64,000 nucleotides of DNA. Source: Chytridium lagenaria (lineage: Eukaryota > Chytridiomycota > Chytridiomycetes > Chytridiales > Chytridiaceae). Below the pieces are notes generated by a model. It was not told where the DNA came from and did not search any database. It saw nothing but the letters and a program-made list of their open reading frames with translations. Position 1 is the stretch's first letter. Every line of letters starts with the position of its first letter. Location: assembly GCA_025449115.1 (NCBI GenBank), contig JAHLKC010000011.1, positions 186,001 through 250,000 of the forward strand. Direction: 5' to 3'. Below, one piece after another: positions 22,954 through 34,111 of the stretch. Made by a program: the position numbers and the translations under genes.

Positions 22954-25760
22954 AGGGACACCATTTTATGGTGAAACACGTTCTAGAGTTGTATAGTCCA
23001 CTATTTCTGGTGTATCAGTCTTAACAGAAAAGAAGAACGTCTGGCTATCCTGGAGAAACATGTTGGTTAGAATTGGACAGCTGGAGGTTATGCAAACAGC
23101 ACAGTGATGGCAATTGTGATAAATGCCGTTCATATGCAATTAATTTAATAAAATATGCCTTCACTCGGTGACCTGTATTATCCATTACGGCAAGTAAACC
23201 AAAAAAAGATTCCATGTAATTCTTCTAAGCTAGACATGAAGAGAGTCATGTAGATGGAAGGATGGTCAGTCAGGTATTGCATTATAAGCAATCATTACGT
23301 GTCATTATTAGAATCTATATTTTTCAATGTCACTCACCCCACTCTCGAGACGTGGAGATGACATTATTTCAGCTTTTCAAACAAAGTTGGGACGCCCTGC
23401 TATCCTCGTTATGCACCCTAAGAGCGAAATGCATCGAGATACCGTGTCGCAGCCATATTTTACCCATTGAGTCTGTTGATAATAGACAATCCCAAGCAAA
23501 ATATGTACCATGACTGTCACCAGCACCTTTTCGGATAGGTAATCTCATGCTTGCTGCATCGAACATAACTGTGTGATCGCTTTAATATGGATCAATATCA
23601 GCGAAGGGAATGGAACTTTGAAAGGCGGTTGGATGTTTATGATGTTATTTTTATATATTTTTAATAAAACTATTTTTTGTGTGTTCCATGAAGTAAAGAA
23701 AAAGTCTTTAAGGTTTGGGATAACGTTGGCTGTCGGTGGAAAATATAAATTTTTCTTTACTTAAGAAAGGCCGGAATATCAACATCCGAGATTGTCAAAA
23801 ACAAAGGGGCTGTTTGATCAAGAACAGATCCATTCCACCAAGTAATTGCAACACTTTAATTTTCCTGTGGTGCTTCCCGAAACCAAAGGGGGCCTTCAAA
23901 CGTTGGTTCAAATAGAAGATAAGGATACATTTTATTATTGGGGCTTCTTGATCGAAGCTGGATGAGGATGATGATGATGATGGGGTTCTCTGTGTTTTCT
24001 TGAAACAATAATCTGACATGCATATCATTGTACCATGTTATGACGGTCACGTACAGTATGTTTATTTTTTATTTATTTATTCATTACTATATACTCTGTT
24101 TTATGTAAATATGTGATAAGACAATTATTCATATTCATATATATATATAATATACATATTTATTAAACAGGTCATGAATGAATGAATGAATAATAAATAA
24201 ATACAAGAGCAGCCCTTTTTAGCTTCTTTTTATCTCTTTGAATTTCACAATGAACAACAATGCCAAGAACTATATTGTACATATTTGATAAATCATAGTT
24301 AAACAGAACACGTTTAGTTGAACTTTTAAATAAATAATATATTTATATATAGATATGTAGAGTATATAGATATATAGCCATGCGTGCTGTTCAAAGTCAA
24401 TATTATCATTATTTAAATAAATAGGGAGTGCTTATCATAATTAATTAACATTAGTAGCTTATTTACATGTCTGTAATATTCCGCCACCGCCAAGACTGAG
24501 CAAATGGTGATATATTATTATGCGCAACCTGAATTAATTAAAAATATTAAATTATATTGAATTATTACTCAGCACAAAAACAATTAAAAAAAAAAAGGCG
24601 CGGTTAGGAAAGAGATGGAAGAGAAACTACATGGTGTAACTCTGTGTGACTGAGTACATTTACTTTTTTCATTCCTGCTGTTTTCATTGGTTCTTCCATT
24701 CCTCTTCCTCTGTTCCTCCTCTTTTTATATTATTATTATCTTCAAGTGACAGATCTTGAACGATCGATAATTAATAAATAAAATAAAGATGAATATAAAA
24801 AGAGAAAAAAACATTCGTTTTTACTCTTTTTTTTTTTTGGAAAAAGACAAAATTACATAAATACAACATGACATTTTAACATATATAATGCGTTTATCTC
24901 ATAAAACCAAAAAGGAGAATAGAAGACTGTTCGAATTGTTTCAAGAAAATGTTCCTATTTATTTTACATCTTTGTATCAGTTACTGCGCAATAAAATATG
25001 TGAATAAAATACGTTAAAATACGTTGAACCTATTTCTCTTTATTTTATTATGAAAAAGGTACCTAAAGTCATTACGTATACACACACACACACACACATA
25101 TATATATAGCAGATTCTCTCTTTTTTTACATGTGGTATTATTGGTGTACATAATATTAGGCATCAGAGACAAGAGATATCCATCCATCCATCAGCATTAC
25201 CTCAACTACCACCACCACTGCATTCATTCACATTCGCTTTTTTAGCGATTCCATTGCTCAACAAACTCTTCTTGATCCCACGCAACTAAAGCAACAGTGT
25301 CTTTACGCTCTGCCTACGCCATTACTCGTACTTTCTCATTATAATCTCGTGAAAGGTATACCTCCTCGCACAATAAAGCACCCTTTCCTTTCATCTTCAC
25401 ACCTTTATGTTTATCAAGCATCAACTCTGTTCCATCGATTCATACATCGTATGACTAACTATTCTTTATTATTCCAAAGGTCAACATCAAGACTTCGCAC
25501 ACTTTTGCTGATCCCTGGAGAGATTCTCGGCCCCATTGCGACAACTACCTACAGCACGCACGAAGCCAAACAAAACTACTTTTTTAAAAAGTGTGAAAAC
25601 CCCAAGGAACTCGGAAGGAGGATCGAAAAGAGAAGAAGGAACAGAGAAAAGAGAAAAGGTTCAAAAAAAAAATAGAGGAAAAGGGAAAAGAAAAAAAATA
25701 GGAATTCAAACCCGACGCACTTCGCTCATACTACCCACCTCTCCTCTTCCCCATCGTGCG
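22954..25760. other. Gene-poor AT-rich region
   Basis: No gene can be supported. A stretch near 23370-23470 reads FQTKLGRPAILVMHPKSEMH on the plus strand and may be a gene remnant. From 23770 the DNA is very AT-rich with ATGA repeats near 24175-24195, TA runs near 24137-24150 and 25097-25108, and (CA)n at about 25079-25096. The last 400 bases should include the promoter of the zinc-finger gene. Confidence 0.5.
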
Positions 25761-27865
25761 ATGTATCTGGCGACCCCAGAGCCCGAACGGAACTTTGAAG
25801 CTATCGCATCATCCTTCCACGACTCGCCCTCCTCCATTTTCCGCGCCGCGAATTCTTTCAACAATTCGACGTTCATCCCCCAAACTTCCGTCAACTCCTC
25901 CAGCACTTCGCCATCAATACACCTTCCTTCCCCAGAAGCATCGTCATCAAAGCTCCAAGACTCATCCTTTGATCTTTGGCCTCAAACTACCAACAATCAC
26001 TATCCATCGAGTTTCTCGGGAGAAATCCCTTCATTCGGTAATCACGGTCTGCAAAACTCCGCCAACATGGCATATAACGACAACTCGTTGTCTTCCTTTT
26101 CCTCGTCCTCAGGGGGGCCTTCGCACAGGCCTGGTGTGAGGCCGAGGGAGGACATGGCGCTTCTCAGCAGGTCAACAGCATCCATTGACATTCGGCCGGA
26201 TGTTGATTTGTCGGGTGCATCATCACCCTCACATTTGACAGAGAACTCTGGATTGAGATCCTCCGCTTCCGAAATGGCTGGGGGTCCTGGACCATCAGAG
26301 CATCGTCAAAACGACACCCAATACCTCTGTCAAGAGCCGTCATTGTTGATCGGAAACACCCTCTTCTCTGTTGCCAATGTTATTCATCCCGCTTCCACAT
26401 CGTTCCCGTTCACATCCATATCCTCCTCATCCTCTTCCAGCCTCTCCAGTGTTTGGCCTGAAGTCGTGCCTTCTGGTATTTCACAGCCTCTCTCTCTTCC
26501 TTTCGCACCTTCAACCTACCCTCAACACATTTCTGAAAACCATCAAGCACTCTACTCCGCCGCACCACTCCAACCTTGCTCAAATGTTTCTTCCGCACCG
26601 GCTGATCGGTCCAACACAAGTATGCCAGATATTCTTCCACTTCTGTCCACCTCTACTTATCACTCAGCAACCTCCAACGTCCCCTCTTCAAACCCCCCTT
26701 TTCCCTCTTCCTTCCCCCCAGGTCCGTCCCCTTCAACAACTTCATCCCTTCAAACCCCTCCTCTGCGAGACGATGTTTACTTTAGGGGATCTCCATGGCT
26801 TGGTCGTTTAGTCCTCATTCTCAAGGCTCATCCCTGGGCTCACTAGGTAATGAGGACCCTGCTTTTTTCTGTGTGGTATCCATGAGGTCCCTTTCGGGAT
26901 TCAATGGCACAAAGCGTCTTTCATCTGATGACCCTGAAATTCTTGCCTGATTGGGAATTTCTGCTTTTGTAATTTGATCTCGGGAACCGCCAATATCCAA
27001 AACCCTTATGTTTTCTGTCGGTCACCTTAACTCCGAACCATAGCCATACTCATCCTTTGTCAATTTATTCTACTTGTGCTATTTCATACAAATTTCTGAC
27101 TTTTCCTATCACCACAACAACATAGGTTCTCAACCCATACATTTCAGTCAACAGCAACAGCAGCAACAGCAACTACAACTACAGCAACAGCCCGTTCATC
27201 ATACCCATGATCCAAACCCTTCTATCTCTTCCACCTCCCAACATCTCGTCTCTCGCCATACGTCCATCGCTCATCTCGTCTCCGCATTCCTCTCCGCTTC
27301 CTCCCTCTCCAACATGCTTCCCCCTTGATCGCAACTCACCCCCAACCCTTTCACGCTTCCCAACAATCCTCATTAACCTCTTTTAACGCCTTTCCACAAC
27401 CTCCTCCTCCTACCGTCCTTCAATCCCCCCCATCACACCGCCTACACCCACCTCATCTCCGATCAAGGAGGTCTTTACCCAACCCTCCCCACCTTCCTCC
27501 CCGCAAATCCTTACTATCAACCCAAGACCGACGCTGGCACCGACACATTCGCCGCTGGCACTGCTGAAATGATGGGGTCGGTGGCGGGAAAGCAGGTGGT
27601 TCCTCAACCAAAATCTATGACTGCGAATGGGAAGATTGTGGGAAAAAATGCACGCGTAAACAGGTACGATTCCCCCTCCCTCCTCCCTTCTTTACAACCA
27701 CAATCCTTACGTCTTTTTTTTCTTTTCCCTCAGGATCTCGAACGTCACATGGTCACCCATTACAAAGAAAAACCCCATAAATGCCCAGATTGTGATATTC
27801 GGTTTTCACGAAAAGACGCGATGCGACGACATCTCAAGATGGAAAGGTGTAAAGAAAGCGATTGA
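25761..27865 (+). CDS. C2H2 zinc-finger protein, probable transcription factor
   Basis: A long Ser/Pro/Asn-rich N-terminal region (from ATG 25761, MYLATPEPERNFEAIASSF) is followed by a Gln-rich exon (FSQQQQQQQQLQ near 27150) and two C-terminal C2H2 fingers. Finger 1 is split by the intron at 27664-27733: CEWEDCGKKCTRKQ, then DLERHMVTHY. Finger 2 is CPDCDIRFSRKDAMRRHLKM, and the gene ends CKESD, stop 27863-27865. An intron at about 26849-27126 follows a frame change near 26780. The finger-splitting intron and the motif GKKCTRKQ are shared with the paralogue downstream. A role as a DNA-binding regulator is inferred from the fingers and the low-complexity activation-like region; targets are unknown. 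Confidence 0.7.
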
Positions 27866-28668
27866 CTTCTACATCGCCCTCCACAAGTTCACGAAGGGGT
27901 GGGAGTACCACGTCACCAGAGATGAGTGAGGCGATGTGGAAGGCGGGGCTACGGTGAATTGACGGATTTTTGCGAGAATAATGTATTCAACCTTTAAATT
28001 TTTGTTTTTGGTTTTGTTAATCATGGTTTGTTTCTTGTTTCTTTTTTTCTTTTTCTTTTTATATTTTACTCTTCTTTTACGTTTGGCTTACCTATATATA
28101 TATTTTTTCTCCCCTTCCTACAATTTATATTTCACCTTATAGGTGTGTGTTGTTTATTTATTCCGTTTCTTTTCTCTTCAGAAAAGATATATGTAGAAGG
28201 GTAAAGAAGGGTTGCGGACTAGACGCTAAACTTATACACGTCATTTATAGAAATGTGCTTTTTGTTAAGTCATTAACAACCATGCTTACTCTTATTGGTT
28301 TGGCCTTAGTCTTCACTCTCCACTTTCCCATTATTGTCACTTGATAATCAATGAGAAAGAAAGGCATGGCTGTATACCTAGCCGGAGTGCTCAAGTCCGC
28401 GTCGTCCAACTGTTGCCCTCACCAACTTGAAAGAAATACGTCGCACAACTGAAAGAATTGTATAAATATCTACTGGTCTCAAACCGCAACGGAGCGCTAA
28501 ACGCTTATAAAAAAAGTCATCATCCAGCCAGACCTCGACAGAAGCCTCGGCAGCAGCTGTAGAAGAAGATCTTCCACCTTCCTCCAGCCCTTGTCATATC
28601 TTTCTTTACCATCTCCAACCTACCCGCAATCCCATCCACCTGTTTACCCGTCCCATTTTCAAGCTTTC
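27866..28668. other. Intergenic region between zinc-finger paralogues
   Basis: T-rich DNA with several runs of T downstream of the first zinc-finger gene. It ends in the probable promoter of the second copy. No gene was recognised. Confidence 0.5.
28461..28468 (+). promoter_or_regulatory. TATA-box-like element
   Basis: TATAAATA lies about 200 bases upstream of the ATG at 28669 of the second zinc-finger copy. The spacing allows a 5' untranslated region of about 170 bases. The assignment is by motif alone. Confidence 0.35.
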
Positions 28669-29691
28669 ATGACCCAGAATGCATCCTCTACTGATCTCTC
28701 TGCACACACACTCTCAACTCTTGTCCCCTCTCCTCCCATCCCATCCATCTCACCTCAGTACCCATCCGTCACCGCCCTCTTCCTCCTCCTCCTCCTCCTC
28801 CTCTGTCGCATTTAACCCAGTACCAACGCAACAGCCAACCGTGGCTTGGTCCTTTACCAGTTCAGGTGAGACCCTTTCTTTTTACCTATTAATAATAATA
28901 GTCATCATAATACCGTCTCCTTGGGAATGCCCTCCCTTTCCCCTATCTGAGATCACCTTATTAGGGGACCTTTGCAATAATACCCTGAAATTGATTCCTT
29001 TTTTGGGAATTCTTTTATTTTGTTTATTTTTGTTTATTATTTTTTTTTATTTTATTTTTTTGCTTCCGCGCCTCTGGCCTCTGATGTCTGTGACTCTGTC
29101 CTATTCTGATGGTACATTAAGGGATACGGATGCTATTCTGAATAAACTTATTTTATTTTTCCTGATTTTCTTTTTTATTTATTTATTTATTCCTTGATTT
29201 AAACGCATGGGATGGGATACTTGAAGAATTCAATTGCATTCACTTACTTATTTATTAGGTGCTCATCCTACACGACACATGCACCAAAATATCACTCTGC
29301 AACCTAACGATACCTTCTTGTTCCCTACCTCGTCTTCCTCTGAAATCGAATTCAATCCACCCCAATACACCACTATGGCCTCATCCTCCTTCGCTAGCAT
29401 GCTCAATCTCATCCCGCCCGCCTCTTGCGCCTCATCTCCAGTCATTCTCCCTACCCCATCAAGCGCGTCATCCTTCTCGCCCAACCATCAGCAGGTCATA
29501 CAATCTTTATCGACCGTCCCAGATTACACCCGTTCCGCTTTTCTCCAGAGCATGCCTCCAACTTATATTTTCGACGGTGTAACAAATCCTTCCTTCTTCT
29601 CACCTCCTCCACCACCCTTTCATCAACCCACCGCCCCTTTCCTAAAAACCAAGAGTGTGAAGACTACGGCAAAAAATGTACGCGTAAACAG
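28669..29691 (+). pseudogene. Zinc-finger paralogue, 5' part, split by retrotransposon
   Basis: This copy has the same layout as the gene at 25761: a Ser/Pro-rich N-terminus, an exon end SFTSSG with a GTGAGA donor near 28866, a T-rich intron to an AG near 29259, then a Pro/Ser-rich exon ending QECEDYGKKCTRKQ at the donor GTACGT (29691/29692). In finger 1 the second cysteine of the pair is replaced by Tyr (CEDY against CEWEDC). The retrotransposon begins 18 bases into the following intron. A poly-Ser tract comes from a TCC repeat at about 28779-28803. With the degenerate fingers downstream and no AG at the old acceptor, this is called a pseudogene. Confidence 0.7.
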
Positions 29692-29705
29692 GTACGTCAT
29701 CATAA

Positions 29706-29709
29706 CATC
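29706..29709. repeat. Target-site duplication, left copy
   Basis: CATC precedes the 5' LTR and the same CATC follows the 3' LTR at 39211-39214. If the LTR ends are read one base shorter, the duplication is five bases (ACATC). Both lengths are normal for Ty3/Gypsy integration. Confidence 0.75.
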
Positions 29710-29777
29710 TGTGGTAGTATGAGTGGGTTTAGTGGAGGGACGTGTCAAAATGTGGTGGGAACGTGACGCGTTTGTAT

Positions 29778-29799
29778 CCGTCATCACGTCTGATGACGG
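29778..29799. promoter_or_regulatory. LTR palindrome with TGACG half-sites
   Basis: CCGTCATCA and TGATGACGG form a nine-bp perfect inverted repeat around a four-base CGTC loop. In the 3' LTR the arms are ten bp because of one more C (38792-38815). Each arm holds TGACG read on one strand, the half-site recognised by many bZIP proteins. Its place in the first 90 bases of the LTR (U3) suggests a regulatory site; this is inference. Confidence 0.45.
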
Positions 29800-30128
29800 G
29801 ATGAGCCGACGCTCATTTTCTCCCTTATATTTGACGCGTTTTTGTGTCTTTACGAGCTTTTTCTTTTCTTATGCCCCGTTTTCTTTCCTTTTTCTTTTAC
29901 CCTGTAGCGTATTCACGCGTCTTACGCTCTCTTACTGGTGTTGCGGGGAGGGGAAGGGTGTCTTTCTTTTACCTTGTAGTACGTTTGCGCATTTTGTGCC
30001 TGGAGAGAGGACTGGACAGGAGGAAGACACGGTTTTCGTCTTACCATGAAGCTTAAAGACGGTGGTGGTGTCTTTGTTGAGGCTGGACGTGGCAGGGAAG
30101 GGAGGTGGTGGTCTTTGTAAGTTAGAAC

Positions 30129-30134
30129 AATAAA
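30129..30134 (+). terminator. AATAAA polyadenylation-signal-like motif in LTR
   Basis: AATAAA lies 54 bases before the LTR end, with an equivalent copy in the 3' LTR near 39150. This position fits the R/U5 border of an LTR transcript. Confidence 0.45.
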
Positions 30135-30190
30135 GCACAAAGTTGGGCTCCAAACTAGCAACTTACCTAGTGAAGCCAGACGACCACAGT

Positions 30191-30212
30191 TGGTGGTTGC
30201 GTCCAGATCGAA
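30191..30212 (+). promoter_or_regulatory. Primer-binding site complementary to a tRNA 3' end
   Basis: Two bases after the 5' LTR, TGGTGGTTGCGTCCAG begins with TGG, the complement of CCA. Its reverse complement reads as a tRNA 3' end: a T-loop-like TTCGATC, the T-stem strand, a seven-base acceptor strand CGCAACC, discriminator A and CCA. The primer tRNA should therefore have a 5' acceptor strand GGTTGCG. I cannot name the tRNA from this window; a tRNA-Leu is a guess. Confidence 0.8.
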
Positions 30213-30259
30213 TATTTGTTGAGTCTTCAAGGAGTTAAATACTCAAACCTTCTGCCGAC

Positions 30260-31884
30260 ATGTCCTTCCTATCGAACCAGCTCTTCTATCCTCAGGGGAT
30301 GCAGCAACCTTCCTTTCCAACTTTTAATGGTACGAATGAGCGAGTCTTTCGAGAGGAGCTCACCAGGTTCGTCTCAATCCTGAAGTTGCAAGGGGCCCGT
30401 GTTACTGATGAAGCGTACATCACGTTTATCATCGAAAACTGCTTCCCTGAGGCAAAACATGTCAAGTCGTTAGTGTCGGACTGGAGGGATGCAGAAGTGG
30501 CGGCGAGTCGACAACTTACGTTCAAGGCTTTGTGCGAGTTCATTCAACGAACGTGGGAACACACCAATACGATAGCGTCAAACAGATTCGTTCTATGAGC
30601 TCCGCAGAATTCAAAAGAGGCCCCCATTCCAACCCGTGTTGGGATGGGTTGGTCACTAGCTTTGAATCTTTAAGGAGTCAGATGATCGTTAAGAAGACGG
30701 ACGGGGAGTTGGTGATCTGGATCCTGTCGACGATGGATGAAATGATGAGGAGTGCGATCACAGAGGCAATTCACCGTGAACGTCACTCGTCAGCAGTCAT
30801 TAACGGCATCAAAGAACAACTTCGTGCAGTCCAAGGCGGGTTTGACGACATTGCGACGTCGTCAGGGGGTACAGTCAAAGCAGTGTCCATTGCTGCCTTG
30901 GCTGACATTGCGGCGGACAAGTCGTCACCCCTCACCCTCAAGGAGATTTCCTCGGCTCTGCGTGAGTACCTTAAGGATGTTCGACCTGTGATGGGGTTTC
31001 AGATAGATACAGATGGGTCGACGGGTACGACTGTGAAAGAGGACCCGGCCGTTGTTGAGGCTTTCGGCCGATCCGTTCCGCCTCCACGGGTCTCCTTTGC
31101 GCGTCATCAACCCCCGACTCACGCTTTCCAACCCTTTCCTAAGACCCCACTCGTAACGGCTGTTGACCCTAGAGTAGACGATCTTGCTAAGCAGTTTGAA
31201 AACCTTAAGATTTACATCCAAAGCGCTATCAAACCGCCAAAGCAACCCATTGTCAAGGCTAAGGTTCCTCCAACGACCAAGAAAGACATTCAGACAAGTG
31301 GCCTCCTCAACAGTGTGGACTCGCTGGCGGTTCAAGCAGGTCCCGGTATACGGTGCTACTACTGCGGTCTCCCAGGGCACTTCAAGGATCAGTGCGAGAT
31401 CCTCACCAAAGATATCCTGGGAGGTGCAAAGGTTATGATCGGTCCTGACCGACGGCTGCATTGGGTGGTCCATGATGAAGAAACGGGTGCCAGGAGGTTG
31501 GGAGAGGAAGTAAAGGGACATAGAGACGGGGCTCGTCATAACGTGATGGAGGTTGCAGATGACACGGCGTATTTGGCGGCTTTGGCAATGGTGGATCTGG
31601 ATATAGTTATCGAATCATACACCTTGGATGTCACTGCAGAGCTGGTTTCACTCTCATCAACAATCCGCTGCAAGTCCCCGCCTGTACAAGGTGGAGAACT
31701 AGCAGCGACTGCTGTTGAGACGAAAACAGGTCCCGCAGCGACGCCCTCACCGCCAAGCACCTCCAGGATCACCGAAATACGTTTTAAAACCTTCCGACAT
31801 CACGCCAGAGGAGGCCCTCAGGGTCGTCTCTTCTCTCTCCTTCGGCCTGGTCACCGACGGTATCCCAGTTTCCATGATCGTTGA
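30260..31884 (+). CDS. gag: Retrotransposon Gag with CCHC zinc knuckle
   Basis: Gag forms the particle that packages the element RNA. The start is the first ATG after the primer-binding site (MSFLSNQLFYPQGMQQPSFP), followed by a helical capsid-like region (ELTRFVSILKLQG, TFKALCEFIQRTWEH). The frame shifts by -1 near 30575 and continues through DGLVTSFESLRSQMIVKKTD and a Pro-rich linker to the nucleocapsid knuckle CYYCGLPGHFKDQC (C-X2-C-X4-H-X4-C, 31354-31395). This frame stays open to 31884, but the coding track seems to leave it between about 31715 and 31790. The break near 30575 has no obvious slippery sequence, so a missing base is likelier than programmed shifting. Confidence 0.85.
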
Positions 31885-33525
31885 AGAAGTTTTGAAGGTC
31901 AGAGGGAAAGATACGGTTGACGGTTTTGTCAAGAGGGCGCGGGATTCAAAGGATGAAGGGAACCAGATCCCTCGAGTTGCCATTGACTGGCCACCTAAGC
32001 CTGGCATGGCAGTTGTTTATCCTCGAAAAATCGATGACTCCGTTAGGCCTACAAAGTCAGTTAATCCAGCAATCCTTCCTCCAGCGCCTTCTACGCGGTC
32101 GTCGGTGGGAACATTACCTTTAGAATCAGGAGCAGAGGCAATGAAGACTACGGGGGCTCCTTTGTTGGGTGCAGGGGAGAAAGGGGATAAGGAGTTGAGA
32201 GACGTTGAGGGGGATAAAGGAAGGTTGAAAGCAGTCGACCCTGCCGAAAAGGTCGGGGATGAGGACGTTGTTGGAGGAAAAAGAATTGAGGGGAGTCCTG
32301 AGAAGAGGAGGGAGTTGGGGACAGAAGGTTTAGAATTTGGGGGTCAGGAGGGAGAGAAGAAGAAGAGAAAGAAGAAGAAAAAGGAAAGGAAGGAAGGGTC
32401 GGCGGTTGAAAATGGCGGAGAAAATAGTCTGGAAAGTGAGGTTGCGGGGCAGAGGGGTAAACAAGCGACAGTATTGACACCGAAAACCCCTCAAGCTTCC
32501 CAACCGCCACCAAACCCCGACTACACTGTCCGCCGAGGTGTCCACCTGACTAACGAGGAGCTTCTCCACGTTATCGATAGGCTTTTTAACCAACCAGTAG
32601 CGTCCTCACTTACTTGGGGCCAGTTTCTGGGGTTTTCACCTCAGCCGTTCGAATGGTCATGGACCGAATTAAAGCCAAGCGATTCCCACTTTCCGGGGAA
32701 GAAAACATCGGTGAGGGAATGGATGTGGACGTAGGGTTGTCGGAGGCAATGGGTTCTAAGCCAGACCGATCTAGCGATTTGTTCGATACCTTGTTAAGCA
32801 CATTCCTGGACGAGGTGGACACGGACAAACTTATAAAAGTTCAACCGACCGTCAACGTTGAGTCTGTGGAATCCGTGGATTGTTGCTCCTTCCGTGTATC
32901 AGCCGATGACGTTTTGGATAGCTTTTCGGCGGACATCGCGGACGACGTTAGCGAGGCGGAAACCCTCGCTCCTGAGGAAGCGCGATGTAAAGTTGTTGCG
33001 GCCAGTCCCTCCCTCTATGACGTCAAGCTTGGGTTAGGGAAGAATACAGTTGTCCTCAACAAGGTCACAATTGATGGGGGGTCTCAAGTCATCACGGTTA
33101 GGCTCTCAGTCTACAAAAAGATTGGGGCTTCTGCGGGGATCGAGGAAGGTGCATCGATTAACATGAGAGGGGCCCACGGCCATACTAGGAAGCTTGTGGG
33201 GCTCGTTCCCAGGCTCCCAGTTACAATCTTCGGCCTCACGTATTTCGTTCAGGCCTTCATCATCGACGACACCGTTGACCCCAAACCCCCTTTTGGACTC
33301 TTGCTGGGTCAACCGTTCATAGATTTAGCCCGTGCGGAGACAGTGTGGACAGAAGAAGGTGATCAGTGGACGCGTTTCCGCAGCCAGCAAGACCGCAACG
33401 TTATCCTGAAGGTTAAGACCGTGGACTCACGCGACAGGGACAATCAGTACAGCATGTCCAGCTTTAGACAAGCTCGTGCCGACCGTCCCCAAGCTTGGTC
33501 TCTTTACCGGGAGGATGATCAATAG
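31715..33525 (+). CDS. pro: Retrotransposon Gag C-terminal extension and aspartic protease
   Basis: The track overlaps the end of the Gag frame at +1. It first encodes SDITPEEALRVVSSLSFGLV and a Lys/Glu-rich linker (to about 32460), then HLTNEELLHVIDRLFNQPV and TWGQFLGFSP near 32640. A -1 shift leads to AVRMVMDRIKAKRFP and an acidic linker, then a retropepsin-like domain (about 32990-33340): TIDGGSQVITVRLSVYKKIG holds the catalytic Asp, and LLLGQPFIDLA is the hydrophobic-Gly flap-side motif. The catalytic triad reads D-G-G instead of the usual D-T/S-G, a variant seen in other fungal elements. The protein ends at 33525. The Asp protease would cut Gag and Pol. Confidence 0.75.
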
Positions 33526-34111
33526 TTACCCTTACTTTTCATTTATTTTTCAATTCCTATTCATTTTTAGTTTCAGTCGTTTCTTTCTTATTCACACTTT
33601 ACCCCCCCCATGTTGTCTCTGTAAACCGAAACTCCACTAGACTTTCCGATGTTTTTCGCGTTTATGTTAGTCTTATCGCGTTATTCGGCTTATTATTTCT
33701 GTCCCGTACTATTCTTGGTCGTTGTCATGTTTTATTCTGTTGCTGTCTGCTTGGTGGTCTTGCAGATACAGCATCTTGTTGTCTTTTCTTTCCCGGTGTG
33801 TTTTTCCCCTGCTTTCTTTAGTTTTCGTGTTTGGTGGGCTTACTCGTTGGCTGAGGATCTTGCTTGGTTTTCATGCGGGTGTGTTTTCTTGTCTTTCCTC
33901 GGTGCTCGCTGTCTTTCTTCCCTTTTCCTTGTTCTGACTCTTGTGGCGGGAGTTTATAGGGGGGTCGGAGTTGTCAGTAGAAAATAAAGGTAGCAACGAA
34001 GAAAACACAAAAACAACGGAGCGGGCATCACAAAGGCGTCGACTTGAGCGAGAGCCAGGACCGGTCTGCGACGACGAGCGCCGCAACCGGGGACAAAGTC
34101 AGCCTGTAACG
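33526..34111 (+). other. T-rich noncoding spacer between protease and pol
   Basis: The protease frame stops at 33525 and the first ATG of the RT frame is at 34112, leaving 586 bases. The RT frame itself is open only from about 33941. The spacer is rich in T, with a strong pyrimidine tract before TTTATAG/G at about 33951-33960, a possible splice acceptor in frame with RT. Pol therefore needs splicing or its own start. No gene was seen in the spacer. Confidence 0.6.

Larger units (their letters stand above)
29710..30188 (+). repeat. 5' LTR
   Basis: This 479-base repeat starts TGTGGTAGTATG and ends GACGACCACA. It matches the 3' LTR with no substitutions that I can find; it lacks one C (after TTTGTATC) and a seven-base GGGAGGA segment near 30118. 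It carries a TTATATTT TATA-like site near 29823, two related TTTCTTTTACC-TGTAG segments, and AATAAA near its end. Confidence 0.95.

Noticed and set aside
26371..26811. 146-codon plus-strand frame overlapping the zinc-finger gene N-terminus
   Set aside because: It is a +1 shadow of the Ser/Pro-rich frame; only its last part may coincide with a real frame change near 26780.
30925..31539. 204-codon minus-strand open frame inside gag
   Set aside because: It lies opposite the Gag frame with the CCHC knuckle, has no recognisable motif and is best explained as a shadow of that coding sequence.
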